The notes under the pieces were generated by a model, which had not been told where the DNA came from, ran no database searches, and saw nothing but the letters and a program-made list of their open reading frames with translations. The position numbers and the translations under genes are program-made. A stretch of 64,000 bases of DNA. Origin: Bacillota bacterium. Its GTDB lineage: Bacteria > Bacillota > Sulfobacillia > Sulfobacillales > Sulfobacillaceae. This document shows positions 33,831-42,636 of the stretch, in pieces. The DNA lies in the NCBI GenBank assembly GCA_021795465.1, contig JAJYPK010000002.1, forward strand, positions 1-64,000, read 5' to 3'. Numbering within the stretch: the first letter of the stretch is position 1; each line of letters starts with the position of its first letter.

Positions 33831-34520
33831 TTATCCAAACAGACCCGATCCCATCCGTATCATGGTCGATCCGGCTTCCACCGCCCACTCATAGTCTTGG
33901 GTCATACCCATTGATAGATCTTCAAGAGGAGCCCAAGGATATCCTTCCAATTGACACATTCGCCATAATTCGCCAGTTTCCTTCATCAAGTGACGAATTC
34001 TTTGTATTTCTGTCAAAGAAGTATCGGCCGGTCGAGGAAATAATGCCATAAGTCCTGTAAAAAGCAAATGATCCCAATGTTCTGCGTGACCCAGAAACCT
34101 TCGCATAGTGTCCAGGTCAGGGTCAAATCCAGATTTGGAGGACTCTTGACCCCCGTTCACCTGCAACATCACCGGAAAACGGCCTGAATAATCCATGGTT
34201 TGGAGGCTCTCATTAATCGTTGTCGCCAACTTCTCTGTGTCAACCGAATCTATCGCATCAAAATGACGTATGGCATATTTTACCTTGTTGGTTTGCAGAT
34301 GTCCAATAAAATGAAGGGGAGCGTCGGGTTTTGGAGTCCATTTTGCGAGACTCTCCTGAACCCGATTTTCGCCAATCAAGGCAACGCCCGCATTCAAAGC
34401 TTGGATTCCCTCGACGCGCGACCGCGTCTTGGTCACCGCCATAATGGCCACGGAATGGTCGGGGGCTAACTCGTGTAGCCGAGCCTTAATCCGTTGGACA
34501 CGATTGGTTATATCCGACAA
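33831..34520 (-). CDS. ylmE: PLP homeostasis protein (YggS/YlmE family)
   Basis: A 229-aa TIM-barrel PLP protein. The PLP lysine is in VAIMAVTKTRS near residue 31, with GENRVQES near 50 and HFIGHLQTNK near 69. STMIRMGSGLFG near the C-terminus fits the phosphate site (usual end RiGtaiFG). It has no known catalytic activity; it buffers PLP. It starts 13 bp inside the end of pgeF. Confidence 0.93.
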   Translation of the reverse strand: MSDITNRVQRIKARLHELAPDHSVAIMAVTKTRSRVEGIQALNAGVALIGENRVQESLAKWTPKPDAPLHFIGHLQTNKVKYAIRHFDAIDSVDTEKLATTINESLQTMDYSGRFPVMLQVNGGQESSKSGFDPDLDTMRRFLGHAEHWDHLLFTGLMALFPRPADTSLTEIQRIRHLMKETGELWRMCQLEGYPWAPLEDLSMGMTQDYEWAVEAGSTMIRMGSGLFG

Positions 34521-35287
34521 ATGAATCCTCCCATGCGGCCCGTGACTTTGCTATCGCGTCGATAGGAAAAAAACTCGGGCCGGCAACTCGTACAGATTTC
34601 CAAGACCGCGATATGTTCTGGAGGAATCCCTATAGACTCCAGAATTAATCGATTCGTAGTCCATAAGTCAAGTCTCCAATGCCCCCCATCTCGTCCCGGA
34701 CGCAACGTTCGATTGTGCCCTAACACCCGCTTTATCGGTTCTTCAACGCGTTGGTCCACTTCATAACAACAGGGTCCAATCGCAGGTCCAATTCCTACCC
34801 GGATATCATTTAAATCATACCCGGCATCGACTATATCCGCAACGGCACGGCGTTGCACGCCAAGCACTGTCCCTTTCCAACCCGCATGAAGAATTCCCAC
34901 CCAACGCCCCTGACGGTCCGCAAGAAAGATAGGAACGCAATCGGCAAACTCCATACCCAAAACGACTTCGGCATCGCGCGTCAGTAAGCCGTCCAGTCCG
35001 GGGAGCCTACTCCCTGGCTCATAGGCTCCCCGGCCTCGGTCCAAGGCCCCGACCCATGCCACCTCACTTTGATGCACCTGCTGCGCCATAATCAATCGGG
35101 ATAAGCCTTGCGGGATCGCATGACGCCTATTCTCGAGTACCGTTTCAGGATCGTCTCCCACATTAAATGACAGATTCAGGCTGTCATACGGCGGTTTTCC
35201 CCTGCCCCCAACCCGCGTGGAAAACCACGCCTTTACACCCGATATCCCCCGCCACTGCCATCGGTTGTCTTCTTGAACCCACTGCAT
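34508..35287 (-). CDS. pgeF: Peptidoglycan editing factor / purine nucleoside phosphorylase (laccase-domain family)
   Basis: A 259-aa DUF152/YfiH protein with zinc-site residues: QQVHQSEVAW near 68, ADCVPIFLAD near 115 and HAGWKGTVLGV near 133, plus IGPAIGPCCYEVD near 166 and CRPEFFSYRRD near 236. The family includes adenosine/purine phosphorylases and PgeF, which removes wrong L-Ser from peptidoglycan precursors. Substrate is not decided by sequence. It lies in the sepF cluster as ylmD does in Bacillus. Confidence 0.9.
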   Translation of the reverse strand: MQWVQEDNRWQWRGISGVKAWFSTRVGGRGKPPYDSLNLSFNVGDDPETVLENRRHAIPQGLSRLIMAQQVHQSEVAWVGALDRGRGAYEPGSRLPGLDGLLTRDAEVVLGMEFADCVPIFLADRQGRWVGILHAGWKGTVLGVQRRAVADIVDAGYDLNDIRVGIGPAIGPCCYEVDQRVEEPIKRVLGHNRTLRPGRDGGHWRLDLWTTNRLILESIGIPPEHIAVLEICTSCRPEFFSYRRDSKVTGRMGGFICRI

Positions 35288-35466
35288 GCTCTCCGCACTC
35301 TCCTATCTCATCTGTTTTGTACGAAGATTACAGATCCTGGCTCCCATCCCGGACGGTATTTTAGCCCATTACGCCATCCACCCATCATTACGATATTTCA
35401 CCTGGGACCCATGATCAAAGGTTTGGGTTATGGTACCACGATCCGAACCCGCAGGTCATCCCCAGG

Positions 35467-35492
35467 GAAAAGGCGCCTCCCTTTGTGGCGCC
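35467..35492 (-). terminator. Intrinsic terminator after the PRC-barrel gene
   Basis: GGCGCC and GGCGCC form a perfect 6-bp stem with loop ACAAAGGGA, followed by TTTTCCC on the minus strand. It starts in the stop codon of the gene. The T run is short. Confidence 0.6.
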
Positions 35493-35743
35493 TATCCCAG
35501 ACTGTAATCAGTTGCAACTTCCACCAAAATCACGTCATGCCCAATTTTGCGGATTTCGTTCCATTGGATCACAGTATCTCGCTCTCTGCCTAACAACCCT
35601 AAAAGACGCCCGGCCCCCAAGATTACAACTGCTTTAATGCGCCCGGCTTCTAGGTCTAATTCCAGGTCCCCGACGAATCCCAGTCGACGTCCATCCGTCA
35701 CGTTGACGACGTCTTTCATCCGAAGCTCGGAGGTTTTCACCAT
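35492..35743 (-). CDS. YlmC/YmxH-family PRC-barrel protein
   Basis: An 83-aa protein: ELRMKDVVNVTDGRRLGFVGDLELD and GRIKAVVILG are typical PRC-barrel strands, and the sequence ends IGHDVILVEV. YlmC/YmxH proteins occur next to sigG or pgeF in spore formers; function unknown. ATG 35743 has GGGGGGA upstream, and an earlier in-frame ATG at 35764 is less well supported. Confidence 0.88.
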   Translation of the reverse strand: MVKTSELRMKDVVNVTDGRRLGFVGDLELDLEAGRIKAVVILGAGRLLGLLGRERDTVIQWNEIRKIGHDVILVEVATDYSLG

Positions 35744-35809
35744 GAGAAATCCCCCCAAATTCACCTTATGTGGCTCACGAAGAGCCTAGAATGGGAGACA
35801 GGCTACGGT

Positions 35810-36448
35810 TCACAGCCAATTAATGAACTCACGTACGAATCTCGGTGTTCGCCAGGATACCCGGAGTCGGCTCGTCGGCGTAACGGGACTTGCCGGGACA
35901 CCAGTTAAGGGCAAGGCACTTTTGGTAGCAAGGGTGTCCTGGTAAGGGACGGCCACCGCGTTCCCCATGTCAACGAAACACAAAGATGGATAGAGAACGC
36001 ACCACCAGTTATGGCCTTGGGCGTGCCCTAGACGCACCAAGAGGGCCGTATAATGGCCAGCTGGTAGGATCCAGCTACCGTAGGCTTTGGTCGGGAACAC
36101 CGTAGTACCAAGACTTACCCGTGCTCTATAGGACGCATGGAGACGGGCCAAAACCTGATTGGCTATCGCTTGGATCTGGGTTACCTGCTCGGTAAGGGTA
36201 GTCCTCGCTTGGGTTACCGAGTGGGCACCCTCTAAAACGGGCTCCAACTCCCTGAGTATGGCATCTCGCACGTCAAGCTTAATGGCCTGATCTAAGGGGT
36301 TATCCGAATTGGCGATCACACGAAAGCGGATCACGTGGGGTGTCGTGATAGGGTGAGATGTGAGCCTGGTGGAGTAATGCGTTACCGGGGCAATACTCCA
36401 CAAAAATCCAATCGATAAGATACTTACCATGACCTGTTTGACCCACAT
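35810..36448 (-). CDS. spoIIR: Stage II sporulation protein R
   Basis: A 212-aa secreted protein with an N-terminal hydrophobic segment (residues 5-22), then IRFRVIANSDNPLDQAIKL near 40 and GHNWWCVLYPSLCFVD near 143, both diagnostic for SpoIIR. It is made in the forespore and signals across the septum to trigger SpoIIGA-dependent activation of sigma-E. sigG, sigE and spoIIGA lie just upstream in the same orientation, so signal, protease and substrate genes are neighbours here, unlike in Bacillus, where spoIIR is elsewhere. Confidence 0.92.
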   Translation of the reverse strand: MWVKQVMVSILSIGFLWSIAPVTHYSTRLTSHPITTPHVIRFRVIANSDNPLDQAIKLDVRDAILRELEPVLEGAHSVTQARTTLTEQVTQIQAIANQVLARLHASYRARVSLGTTVFPTKAYGSWILPAGHYTALLVRLGHAQGHNWWCVLYPSLCFVDMGNAVAVPYQDTLATKSALPLTGVPASPVTPTSRLRVSWRTPRFVREFINWL

Positions 36449-36527
36449 GAACCGAAAACCCTCGCTTGTGAAATATTTTCATCCGTGCGGAATGAATTTC
36501 TCAAGACCCCTTTGAAGAGGTCGTCTG

Positions 36528-37301
36528 TCACATATACTTACGCATATGCGTTAAAGCCGCTTTTTCGAGTCGCGACACCTGCGCTTGACTGATGCCAATT
36601 TCATCCGCCACTTCCATTTGGGTTTTGCCGTCAAAAAACCGCATGGTGAGGATGAGTTTCTCACGATGGTTGAGTCTTCGCATTGCCTCACGAATCGCGA
36701 TCCCTTCGAGCCAATTGCGATCGTGATTTTTCTCGTCACTGATTTGATCCATCACGTAAATGGGGTCTCCGCCGTCATGATAGATGGGCTCAAATAGCGA
36801 CATCGGTTCCTGAATCGCATCCAATGCGTAAAGCACCTCTTCTCGGGGAACCGCTAATTCTTCCGCAATTTCGCTGATCGTGGGTTCCTTGGCGAAGCGA
36901 TGCACTAAACCATCTCTCACCTGGAGAGCCTTATATGCGATATCGCGAAGCGAACGACTTACTCGAATCGGATTGTTATCCCGCAGATATCTGCGAATTT
37001 CTCCAATAATCATGGGCACCGCATACGTTGAAAACTTCACGTTTTGACCTAAATCGAAGTTGTCGATGGCTTTCATCAATCCAATACATCCCACTTGGAA
37101 CAAGTCGTCACTATGCTCGCCACGGTTCTGAAACCGCTGAATCACGCTTAACACCAACCGCAAGTTTCCGTTAATTAATTGGTCGCGACTTGCAATATCA
37201 CCGGCTTGTAATGCGGCAAAGAGTTCACGCATTTTGGTATTCGTCAATACCGGTAATTTGGCAGTGTTGACGCCAGGGATTTCTACCTTGTTGAGCGGCA
37301 T
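36528..37301 (-). CDS. sigG: Forespore sigma factor sigma-G
   Basis: A 257-aa sigma-70 factor of SigG length. KVEIPGVNTAKLPVLTN near the N-terminus is the SigG signature, followed by region 2 (DLFQVGCIGLMKAIDNFD) and the region 4 helix-turn-helix (MEVADEIGISQAQVSRLEK). It drives late forespore genes such as SASPs. ATG 37301 is preceded by AAGGA 10 nt away; the longer open frame has no family similarity. Confidence 0.96.
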   Translation of the reverse strand: MPLNKVEIPGVNTAKLPVLTNTKMRELFAALQAGDIASRDQLINGNLRLVLSVIQRFQNRGEHSDDLFQVGCIGLMKAIDNFDLGQNVKFSTYAVPMIIGEIRRYLRDNNPIRVSRSLRDIAYKALQVRDGLVHRFAKEPTISEIAEELAVPREEVLYALDAIQEPMSLFEPIYHDGGDPIYVMDQISDEKNHDRNWLEGIAIREAMRRLNHREKLILTMRFFDGKTQMEVADEIGISQAQVSRLEKAALTHMRKYM

Positions 37302-37532
37302 GGTTGTTGGGTCCTTCCCCGGAGTCGTCGACCGACTCACACTCCAAGTATCACCAAACCACTGGAGGACTATACAAATTCGTGCTGGATATGCCACAAA
37401 TTGGCATGCGATCGATCGCCCCAACGCATCAGCGTAATCATTCGGGCACGACCGATTCCGGGCAGGTTCAAGTCTCGCGCGAGAGACTGGCACGCAGGGG
37501 CGGGTGTCGAGGGATCAGAAAGACAATCTAGA
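37302..37532. other. Region between sigG and the plus-strand open frame
   Basis: Leader of sigG, read on the minus strand from 37532. I see no second RNA element; a sigma-F or sigma-G promoter is expected here from the known regulon but I could not place one with confidence. Confidence 0.3.
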
Positions 37533-37820
37533 GTGGCAAAAGCAGGTCGGAGCACTCTATTGGCTCCACCAGGTTGGACCTTTGAGATCGTGGTTGGGGA
37601 TGAACGATCACAAAAAATAATCTTAACCGGCTCTTCAACGACAGCCTGGTCGACCCTATCGGTCGATGGGTCAGCAAGGGGGGGTTCTCATCCGCTGTGG
37701 GGGAAACTCTATTTCGCCAGGCGTGAAGCCAAACCAGGGGACGTGGTGATTCTCAACCAAGGGGAAGACTCGGCGTGTATGGAAGCGGTAGTGCTGGCTG
37801 TTCTCGTTATCGTTGCTTGA
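37533..37820 (+). CDS. Hypothetical protein between sigE and sigG
   Basis: A possible 95-aa protein from GTG 37533, opposite to both sigma genes. APPGWTFEIVVGDERSQ and EAKPGDVVILNQGED read like beta-strand protein, and the codons look plausible. No clear ribosome-binding site is seen, and the frame stays open further upstream. No family recognised; it may be spurious. Confidence 0.35.
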   Translation: MAKAGRSTLLAPPGWTFEIVVGDERSQKIILTGSSTTAWSTLSVDGSARGGSHPLWGKLYFARREAKPGDVVILNQGEDSACMEAVVLAVLVIVA

Positions 37821-37875
37821 TGAAATTCAACCAATTGTGCGCGCGGCGTAGTCGGGTGGACAACTCCAAAACGCA

Positions 37876-37921
37876 GAAAACCGAACCATCGCGCCACCTC
37901 AGTTCGCACGACGGTTCGGTT
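37876..37921 (-). terminator. Hairpin terminator downstream of sigE
   Basis: AACCGAACC and GGTTCGGTT (37879-37887 and 37913-37921) pair over 9 bp with a 25-nt loop, followed on the minus strand by TTTTC. It lies 20 bp past the sigE stop. The plus-strand frame also ends nearby, so it could serve both. Confidence 0.55.
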
Positions 37922-37940
37922 TGGCCAGAGTAGAGAGTTT

Positions 37941-38684
37941 TCACTCCATTCGATGAAATTCCTTTTGGAGCCGCTTAATAATCCGCTTTTCCAATCGCGA
38001 GATGTATGATTGGGAGATACCAAGAGAGTCGGCAACCTCCTTTTGGGTACGTTCGGCACCGTCGTGTAATCCAAACCGCAACTCCATAATCCGTCTTTCG
38101 CGCCCGTTCAATTTACTTAATGCGCGTCGCAACAAGGAACGGTCCACTTCTTCTTCCAATCGCTTGTAAATAATATCATTTTCGGTTCCCAAAACATCCG
38201 ATAATAAAAGTTCGTTGCCGTCCCAGTCGACATTAAGGGGTTCATCAAAAGACACTTCGGATCGCAGTCGCGAGTTGCGTCGCAGGTACATCAGTATCTC
38301 ATTCTCGATGCACTTAGATGCATACGTAGCCAGCTTAATCCGCTTTTCCACATTAAACGTGTTCACGGCTTTGATTAGTCCAATGGTGCCAATAGAAACT
38401 AAGTCTTCAATCCCTACCCCCGTGTTTTCAAATTTTCTTGCGATGTATACGACCAAACGTAAGTTTCGCTCAATTAGGACAGACCGGACCCCGGCCTCGC
38501 CTTGGCTTAACGATAATAATAAGTGAGCCTCCTCATCCAAACTCAAAGGAGGTGGCAGGGCCTCGCTGGATCCCACGTAGTGAATGTCGGTGATGGTCGC
38601 ATCAAATCTTATCCACTGGCGGATTTGTCGGACCAACCGATCGACCCAAATAGGCAACGTGGCGTCAGTCGTGTCTTGGATCAT
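37941..38684 (-). CDS. sigE: Mother-cell sigma factor sigma-E (pro-form)
   Basis: A 247-aa sigma factor with an N-terminal extension (~30 residues, [13 protein letters not shown] amphipathic helix) before the conserved [10 protein letters not shown] start of the mature protein, as in pro-sigma-E. Region 2 reads [17 protein letters not shown] and region 4 [20 protein letters not shown]. It is cleaved by SpoIIGA. It overlaps the spoIIGA stop by 4 bp, the classic spoIIG operon. Confidence 0.97.
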   Translation of the reverse strand: MIQDTTDATLPIWVDRLVRQIRQWIRFDATITDIHYVGSSEALPPPLSLDEEAHLLLSLSQGEAGVRSVLIERNLRLVVYIARKFENTGVGIEDLVSIGTIGLIKAVNTFNVEKRIKLATYASKCIENEILMYLRRNSRLRSEVSFDEPLNVDWDGNELLLSDVLGTENDIIYKRLEEEVDRSLLRRALSKLNGRERRIMELRFGLHDGAERTQKEVADSLGISQSYISRLEKRIIKRLQKEFHRME

Positions 38685-39571
38685 GCGCCCACTCCCTCTT
38701 TATGCGAATCTCGTCTCTTGGCAATGCATGCCGGATTGACCAAAGCCTCATAAGCTCCATCCGCCGTCATCGGAACGGCGCTAAAGCCAACCATTACGGG
38801 AACCAAGCGGTAATGAACCCCTCCCTTAAATGCATCTACCCGATCAACAGCCAAGATTGGTAGTTTGCCGAACCCCCCCAACGAATGAAAATCCAACACA
38901 CCCAGTCGTGATTGCCATGCCTGAGGTGGAGCCACCAGTTTGCCCTCGGTTACGTTCACCACCCAGGTTAGAACCTCTGTGGGCACCCATTCGATGAGAG
39001 CGCGTGTTTCAATAATGATCACCGGGCGTCGCAAGACAGGATCCCGAGCCTGATTCCCGGAATCCCATAAGGCATGAACGGTCAAAGCCCTTCCGTCCAA
39101 AAACAGCCGAAGATCCCCTAGACTACCTAAGGTGATCGCGTGAAACTGTTTTAAGTGCGGCAGTAGAAGAGTCAGTACGACAATGACAGTGGGTAGCGCT
39201 ACGGTCAGCCAATAAAAATCCGCCACCCCGGGAATCAACCGTGCGGGCCCAGTGAGGAACAAGAGTCCCAGTCCTCCGACCGCGATCGTACCCCCAACAA
39301 AGACGCCGTAGGCGGTAATCCATCGTCGTCGACTCTTCATCGGCGACAACGCAACATACAGGATGAGGGCGGGCCACACGACAACCAAACCCCAAGGCGG
39401 CGCATAAAGATTCTCTGATGCCAATATCCATAGCGTAGGTACGACTCCAATTATCGCAGCCATAACGATACGAAGGATTCGTGTCCGAATGCCGAGGATC
39501 CGACCCGTCATCCACACTAAAACCCCGTCCATCTCCATGCTCAAGAAAAGGGTTTCCTCACCATTAATCAT
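38681..39571 (-). CDS. spoIIGA: Sigma-E processing peptidase SpoIIGA
   Basis: A 296-aa protein with five or so N-terminal spans (residues 1-155) and a C-terminal aspartic protease domain with DSGNQARDP near 188, the DSGN catalytic motif, followed by GKLVAPPQ and [10 protein letters not shown]. It cleaves pro-sigma-E at the septal membrane after activation by SpoIIR. AAGGGGGG lies 7 nt before ATG 39571. Confidence 0.94.
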   Translation of the reverse strand: MINGEETLFLSMEMDGVLVWMTGRILGIRTRILRIVMAAIIGVVPTLWILASENLYAPPWGLVVVWPALILYVALSPMKSRRRWITAYGVFVGGTIAVGGLGLLFLTGPARLIPGVADFYWLTVALPTVIVVLTLLLPHLKQFHAITLGSLGDLRLFLDGRALTVHALWDSGNQARDPVLRRPVIIIETRALIEWVPTEVLTWVVNVTEGKLVAPPQAWQSRLGVLDFHSLGGFGKLPILAVDRVDAFKGGVHYRLVPVMVGFSAVPMTADGAYEALVNPACIAKRRDSHKEGVGA

Positions 39572-39709
39572 TGGGACGCCCCCCTTTATTGTCCATCGAG
39601 ATACCCTATGCCGTTAACGGATAGAGGTATGTCTCTTGGGGCTCATTCTAAGGGGCCTGGGTTAAAAAATCTTGTCGCACCAGGCACCACGCATCCTCAA
39701 ATTGGCGAC

Positions 39710-39738
39710 AAAAAATCCGCCCGGAGTCGCGGGCGGAC
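39710..39738 (-). terminator. Rho-independent terminator after ftsZ
   Basis: GTCCGCCCG and CGGGCGGA form an 8-bp GC-rich stem with loop CGACTC-like bases, followed by TTTTTT on the minus strand, 19 bp after the ftsZ stop. It should separate ftsAZ from the spoIIG operon. Confidence 0.88.
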
Positions 39739-39756
39739 GGTTAAACGCAATCGATA

Positions 39757-40818
39757 TTAGGTACGTCGTCGAAGAAACGCAGGAATGTCTAGATCGTCGT
39801 TAGTAAAGGGCTTAATCTCGACCTCATCTCCGTGAGCTTCCGGCTCGCTACGACGCATACTACGGTCCCCGGAAAACCCGGTCGCGATGACAGTAACCCG
39901 CACCTCATCTTTGAGGGACTCATCAATGACGGCGCCAAAGATAATGTTGGCTTCCGGATCGGCGGCTTGAATCACGATTTCTGCCGCCTCATTCACCTCA
40001 AATAGTGCGAGGTCGTTCCCCCCGGTGATATTAAGTAACACACCACGTGCTCCATCAATGCTGGTCTCCAACAGAGGACTCGAAATCGCCGCTTTTGCGG
40101 CAGCCGCTGCCCGATTTTCGCCTTGACTAATGCCCACGCCCATTAAAGCTGATCCCATCTCCGACATAATCGTCTTCACGTCAGCAAAGTCGAGGTTAAT
40201 TAGCCCAGGCACCGCAATCAGATCGGAAATCCCTTGGACACCTTGTCGCAACACATCGTCCGCAATACGGAAAGCTTCGACTATCGCCGTCCTCTTCTCT
40301 ACCACTTGTAATAACCGATCGTTGGGTATGGTAATTAGCGTATCCACCTTGGCCTTAAGATTGGCTGTCCCTTTCTCGGCGAAGCTCTGCCGTCGACGCC
40401 CCTCGAACGTAAATGGCTTGGTGACCACGCCAACCGCTAACGCCCCTACTTCTTTGGCCACCTCAGCGACCACGGGAGCCGCTCCGGTACCAGTGCCTCC
40501 CCCCATTCCTGCCGTAATGAATACCATATCGGCCCCTTTAAGCGCATCGGCAATCATCTCGCGACTTTCTTCGGCCGCTTTTTGTCCGATCTCCGGGTTG
40601 GCCCCCGCACCCAAGCCCTTCGTCAACTTGGTTCCGACCTGAAGCCGCGTGGGTGCCATCGATAAGGCCAGGGCTTGGGCGTCGGTGTTTATCGCGATGA
40701 ATTCCACACCCTTGAGCCCGGCATGAATCATTCGGTTCACCGCATTCGTACCACCGCCGCCTACGCCTATTACCTTAATGACCGCAAAGTTCTCGGCCGA
40801 TTGATCAAATTCTAACAT
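39757..40818 (-). CDS. ftsZ: Cell-division GTPase FtsZ
   Basis: A 353-aa tubulin homologue. The GTP signature is [20 protein letters not shown], here seen as [14 protein letters not shown] near residue 104; the synergy loop is IDLxFADV-type ([11 protein letters not shown], residues ~208). The C-terminal peptide [10 protein letters not shown] that binds FtsA and SepF is present. GGGAGG lies 6 nt upstream. It follows ftsA after 37 bp and forms the Z ring. Confidence 0.98.
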   Translation of the reverse strand: MLEFDQSAENFAVIKVIGVGGGGTNAVNRMIHAGLKGVEFIAINTDAQALALSMAPTRLQVGTKLTKGLGAGANPEIGQKAAEESREMIADALKGADMVFITAGMGGGTGTGAAPVVAEVAKEVGALAVGVVTKPFTFEGRRRQSFAEKGTANLKAKVDTLITIPNDRLLQVVEKRTAIVEAFRIADDVLRQGVQGISDLIAVPGLINLDFADVKTIMSEMGSALMGVGISQGENRAAAAAKAAISSPLLETSIDGARGVLLNITGGNDLALFEVNEAAEIVIQAADPEANIIFGAVIDESLKDEVRVTVIATGFSGDRSMRRSEPEAHGDEVEIKPFTNDDLDIPAFLRRRT

Positions 40819-40855
40819 CCTAGATCCTCCCTAGCGCCACATCCGGCCTTGGTGT

Positions 40856-42052
40856 TTAGGTCCATAAATTCATCCAAAATTGTATAACACGATCCCACAC
40901 AGTGTCCGGATCCGGCTTTCGTCCGGCAAGCGAAGCATTACGAGCCACCCCTACCACAGTCGCATATCCTGGGCTTCTTGACAAATCGGAGAGGCCTCCT
41001 AAGCCAAATGGTGCCCCGGTCCTCACCGGCCATCCCCAACGTGTTCCTAAATGCGAGGCTAGTCCCTTCAACATAGCCCCGCCGCCGGTCAAAACCACGC
41101 CTCCAGCCGGCCCTTTTTGCCATTCAATGCGCTGTAGGTGATTTTCCACAAATTGCGTCCACTCATCGACACGTGCCGCTACGATCTCCTCAAGCTCTTT
41201 CACGGGAATGAGCTTTACAGACTGGCCACTTACCGCACGCACCTCAAGAGTGCCTTCGCGGTCGGCTCCTACTGCCGCATACTCTAATTTTAGTCGCTCG
41301 GCCTGGGTTGCCACCACACCTAGCCCGACACTAAGGTCCGATGTTATCGACTCACCTCCAAGCGGAATGACACCCATGTATTGCAGGTGTCCACCCCGGT
41401 ACACAGTAACCCCTGTGGTACCGCCCCCGACGTCCAAATGAACCACACCTAACTGCTTCTCATCTTCAGACAAAACCGCGTGCGCCGAAGCTATAGGAGC
41501 CGGCACTAACTGAGTGGGTGTCAGCCCGGCCATCGTTACTACGCGACGCAAGTTGCGGATTACCGTCGAAACCCCGGCCACCACAAAGACGTCGGCATCC
41601 AATTGATGTGCCACCATCCCGACGGGATCCATCACGCCGCGAAACCCATCCACACCAATACCACGGCGTATGGTTTGAATCATATCTTGATCGGATCCTA
41701 GGGATACCTGGGATGCTTTAGCAAGGACCGCGTGCAGATCTTCGGCCCGCACCATTCCGCTCTTTAGGCTGACTCGAGCTTGACCCGGGATCATCGCTAA
41801 ATGCTCCCCATTGATCGCCACCACAGCGTGGGTGAGTGCCGCGCCAGCCATGCTGTTGGCTCGGTTGGCAGCATCACGGATAGCCATCGCTACGCGTTCC
41901 ACTTCAAATACTAATCCTCGACGCATCCCGACCACAGGTGTAGCGGCTATCCCAAGCACCGCCAGTTCTCCATCGGTCCTTGCCTCCGCAACCAACGCGG
42001 ACACCTTCGTCGTGCCTACATCGAGCGCCAACACCAATGGACGTTTAGGCAC
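40856..42052 (-). CDS. ftsA: Cell-division actin-like ATPase FtsA
   Basis: A 398-aa actin-fold protein. LALDVGTTKVSALVAE at the start is the phosphate-1 motif, VHLDVGGGTTGVTVY near 205 phosphate-2, and VVLTGGGAMLKGL near 326 the adenosine motif. The C-terminal WDRVIQFWMNLW is an amphipathic membrane-targeting helix. It anchors FtsZ. Starts at GTG with GGGAGG 6 nt upstream. Confidence 0.96.
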   Translation of the reverse strand: MPKRPLVLALDVGTTKVSALVAEARTDGELAVLGIAATPVVGMRRGLVFEVERVAMAIRDAANRANSMAGAALTHAVVAINGEHLAMIPGQARVSLKSGMVRAEDLHAVLAKASQVSLGSDQDMIQTIRRGIGVDGFRGVMDPVGMVAHQLDADVFVVAGVSTVIRNLRRVVTMAGLTPTQLVPAPIASAHAVLSEDEKQLGVVHLDVGGGTTGVTVYRGGHLQYMGVIPLGGESITSDLSVGLGVVATQAERLKLEYAAVGADREGTLEVRAVSGQSVKLIPVKELEEIVAARVDEWTQFVENHLQRIEWQKGPAGGVVLTGGGAMLKGLASHLGTRWGWPVRTGAPFGLGGLSDLSRSPGYATVVGVARNASLAGRKPDPDTVWDRVIQFWMNLWT

Positions 42053-42348
42053 AACACACCTCCCAGAGAAAATTCGACAGCATCCCCATTACTCCTCTTC
42101 TCTCTCCCGACCCTAGATTCCTGCTTCAAATGGATGTCTCATGTAATTTTGCGCGAGATTTTATCCATCCGTCCACTAATCGATGTCTAATGCTACCCAA
42201 GTTCTGGAAATTTCGAGAGCCAAAGACACTCGATGCAGCCTAGGACAAAGACACGCCAAGACGAAACATTAACCTAGGAGGACCCCAACGACCAATCTCA
42301 CCACTTCCCTCCACATCCTGCGATTTGGCTAGCTTGGCCACAGAAGGG
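42053..42348. other. Non-coding gap upstream of ftsA
   Basis: This ~300 bp, with the following relic, fills the place where ftsQ/divIB and small membrane genes usually lie. Stops occur in all frames and I see no promoter or RNA element that can be supported beyond the ftsA ribosome-binding site. Confidence 0.5.
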
Positions 42349-42630
42349 TCAAGCGACAATCGGTTTGCCGAATTTCATCAAACGGGCGCCGGCCTACCAC
42401 TCGAATGCCTGCGCAAAAGATGCAGGATCTATTAGCTTAGAATCCTGACGTCAATCCCTTGGGACTTCGCTATCCTGCAAGAGGTGATGCTCTAATGGCG
42501 TGAGTCGGTTCCGCGTATATGGTTTGGTCAAAATGCTAGCTGCGCGGTTTTGGGTTTCTAGGGTAAGGGCCGAGTTATTTTTCTTCCTTGCGCGGTCATC
42601 GTCTCCTACCAACCCAAATTTCTTTAGCAT
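42349..42630 (-). pseudogene. Possible ftsQ/divIB relic (or a 59-aa small gene)
   Basis: From ATG 42630 one frame reads 59 codons (MLKKFGLVGDDDRARKK..., TRNRLTPLEHHLLQ) to a TGA at 42453-42451. It then continues KLIDPASFAQAFEW, a TAG at 42396-42394, and AGARLMKFGKPIVA to another TGA. The order RLTPLE-helix, IDPASF-helix, AGARL-strand, PIVA resembles the POTRA domain of FtsQ in the place where ftsQ sits in other dcw clusters. The similarity is short and judged by eye. The alternative is that only the 59-aa frame is real, though no ribosome-binding site precedes it. Confidence 0.3.
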
Positions 42631-42636
42631 GAGATT

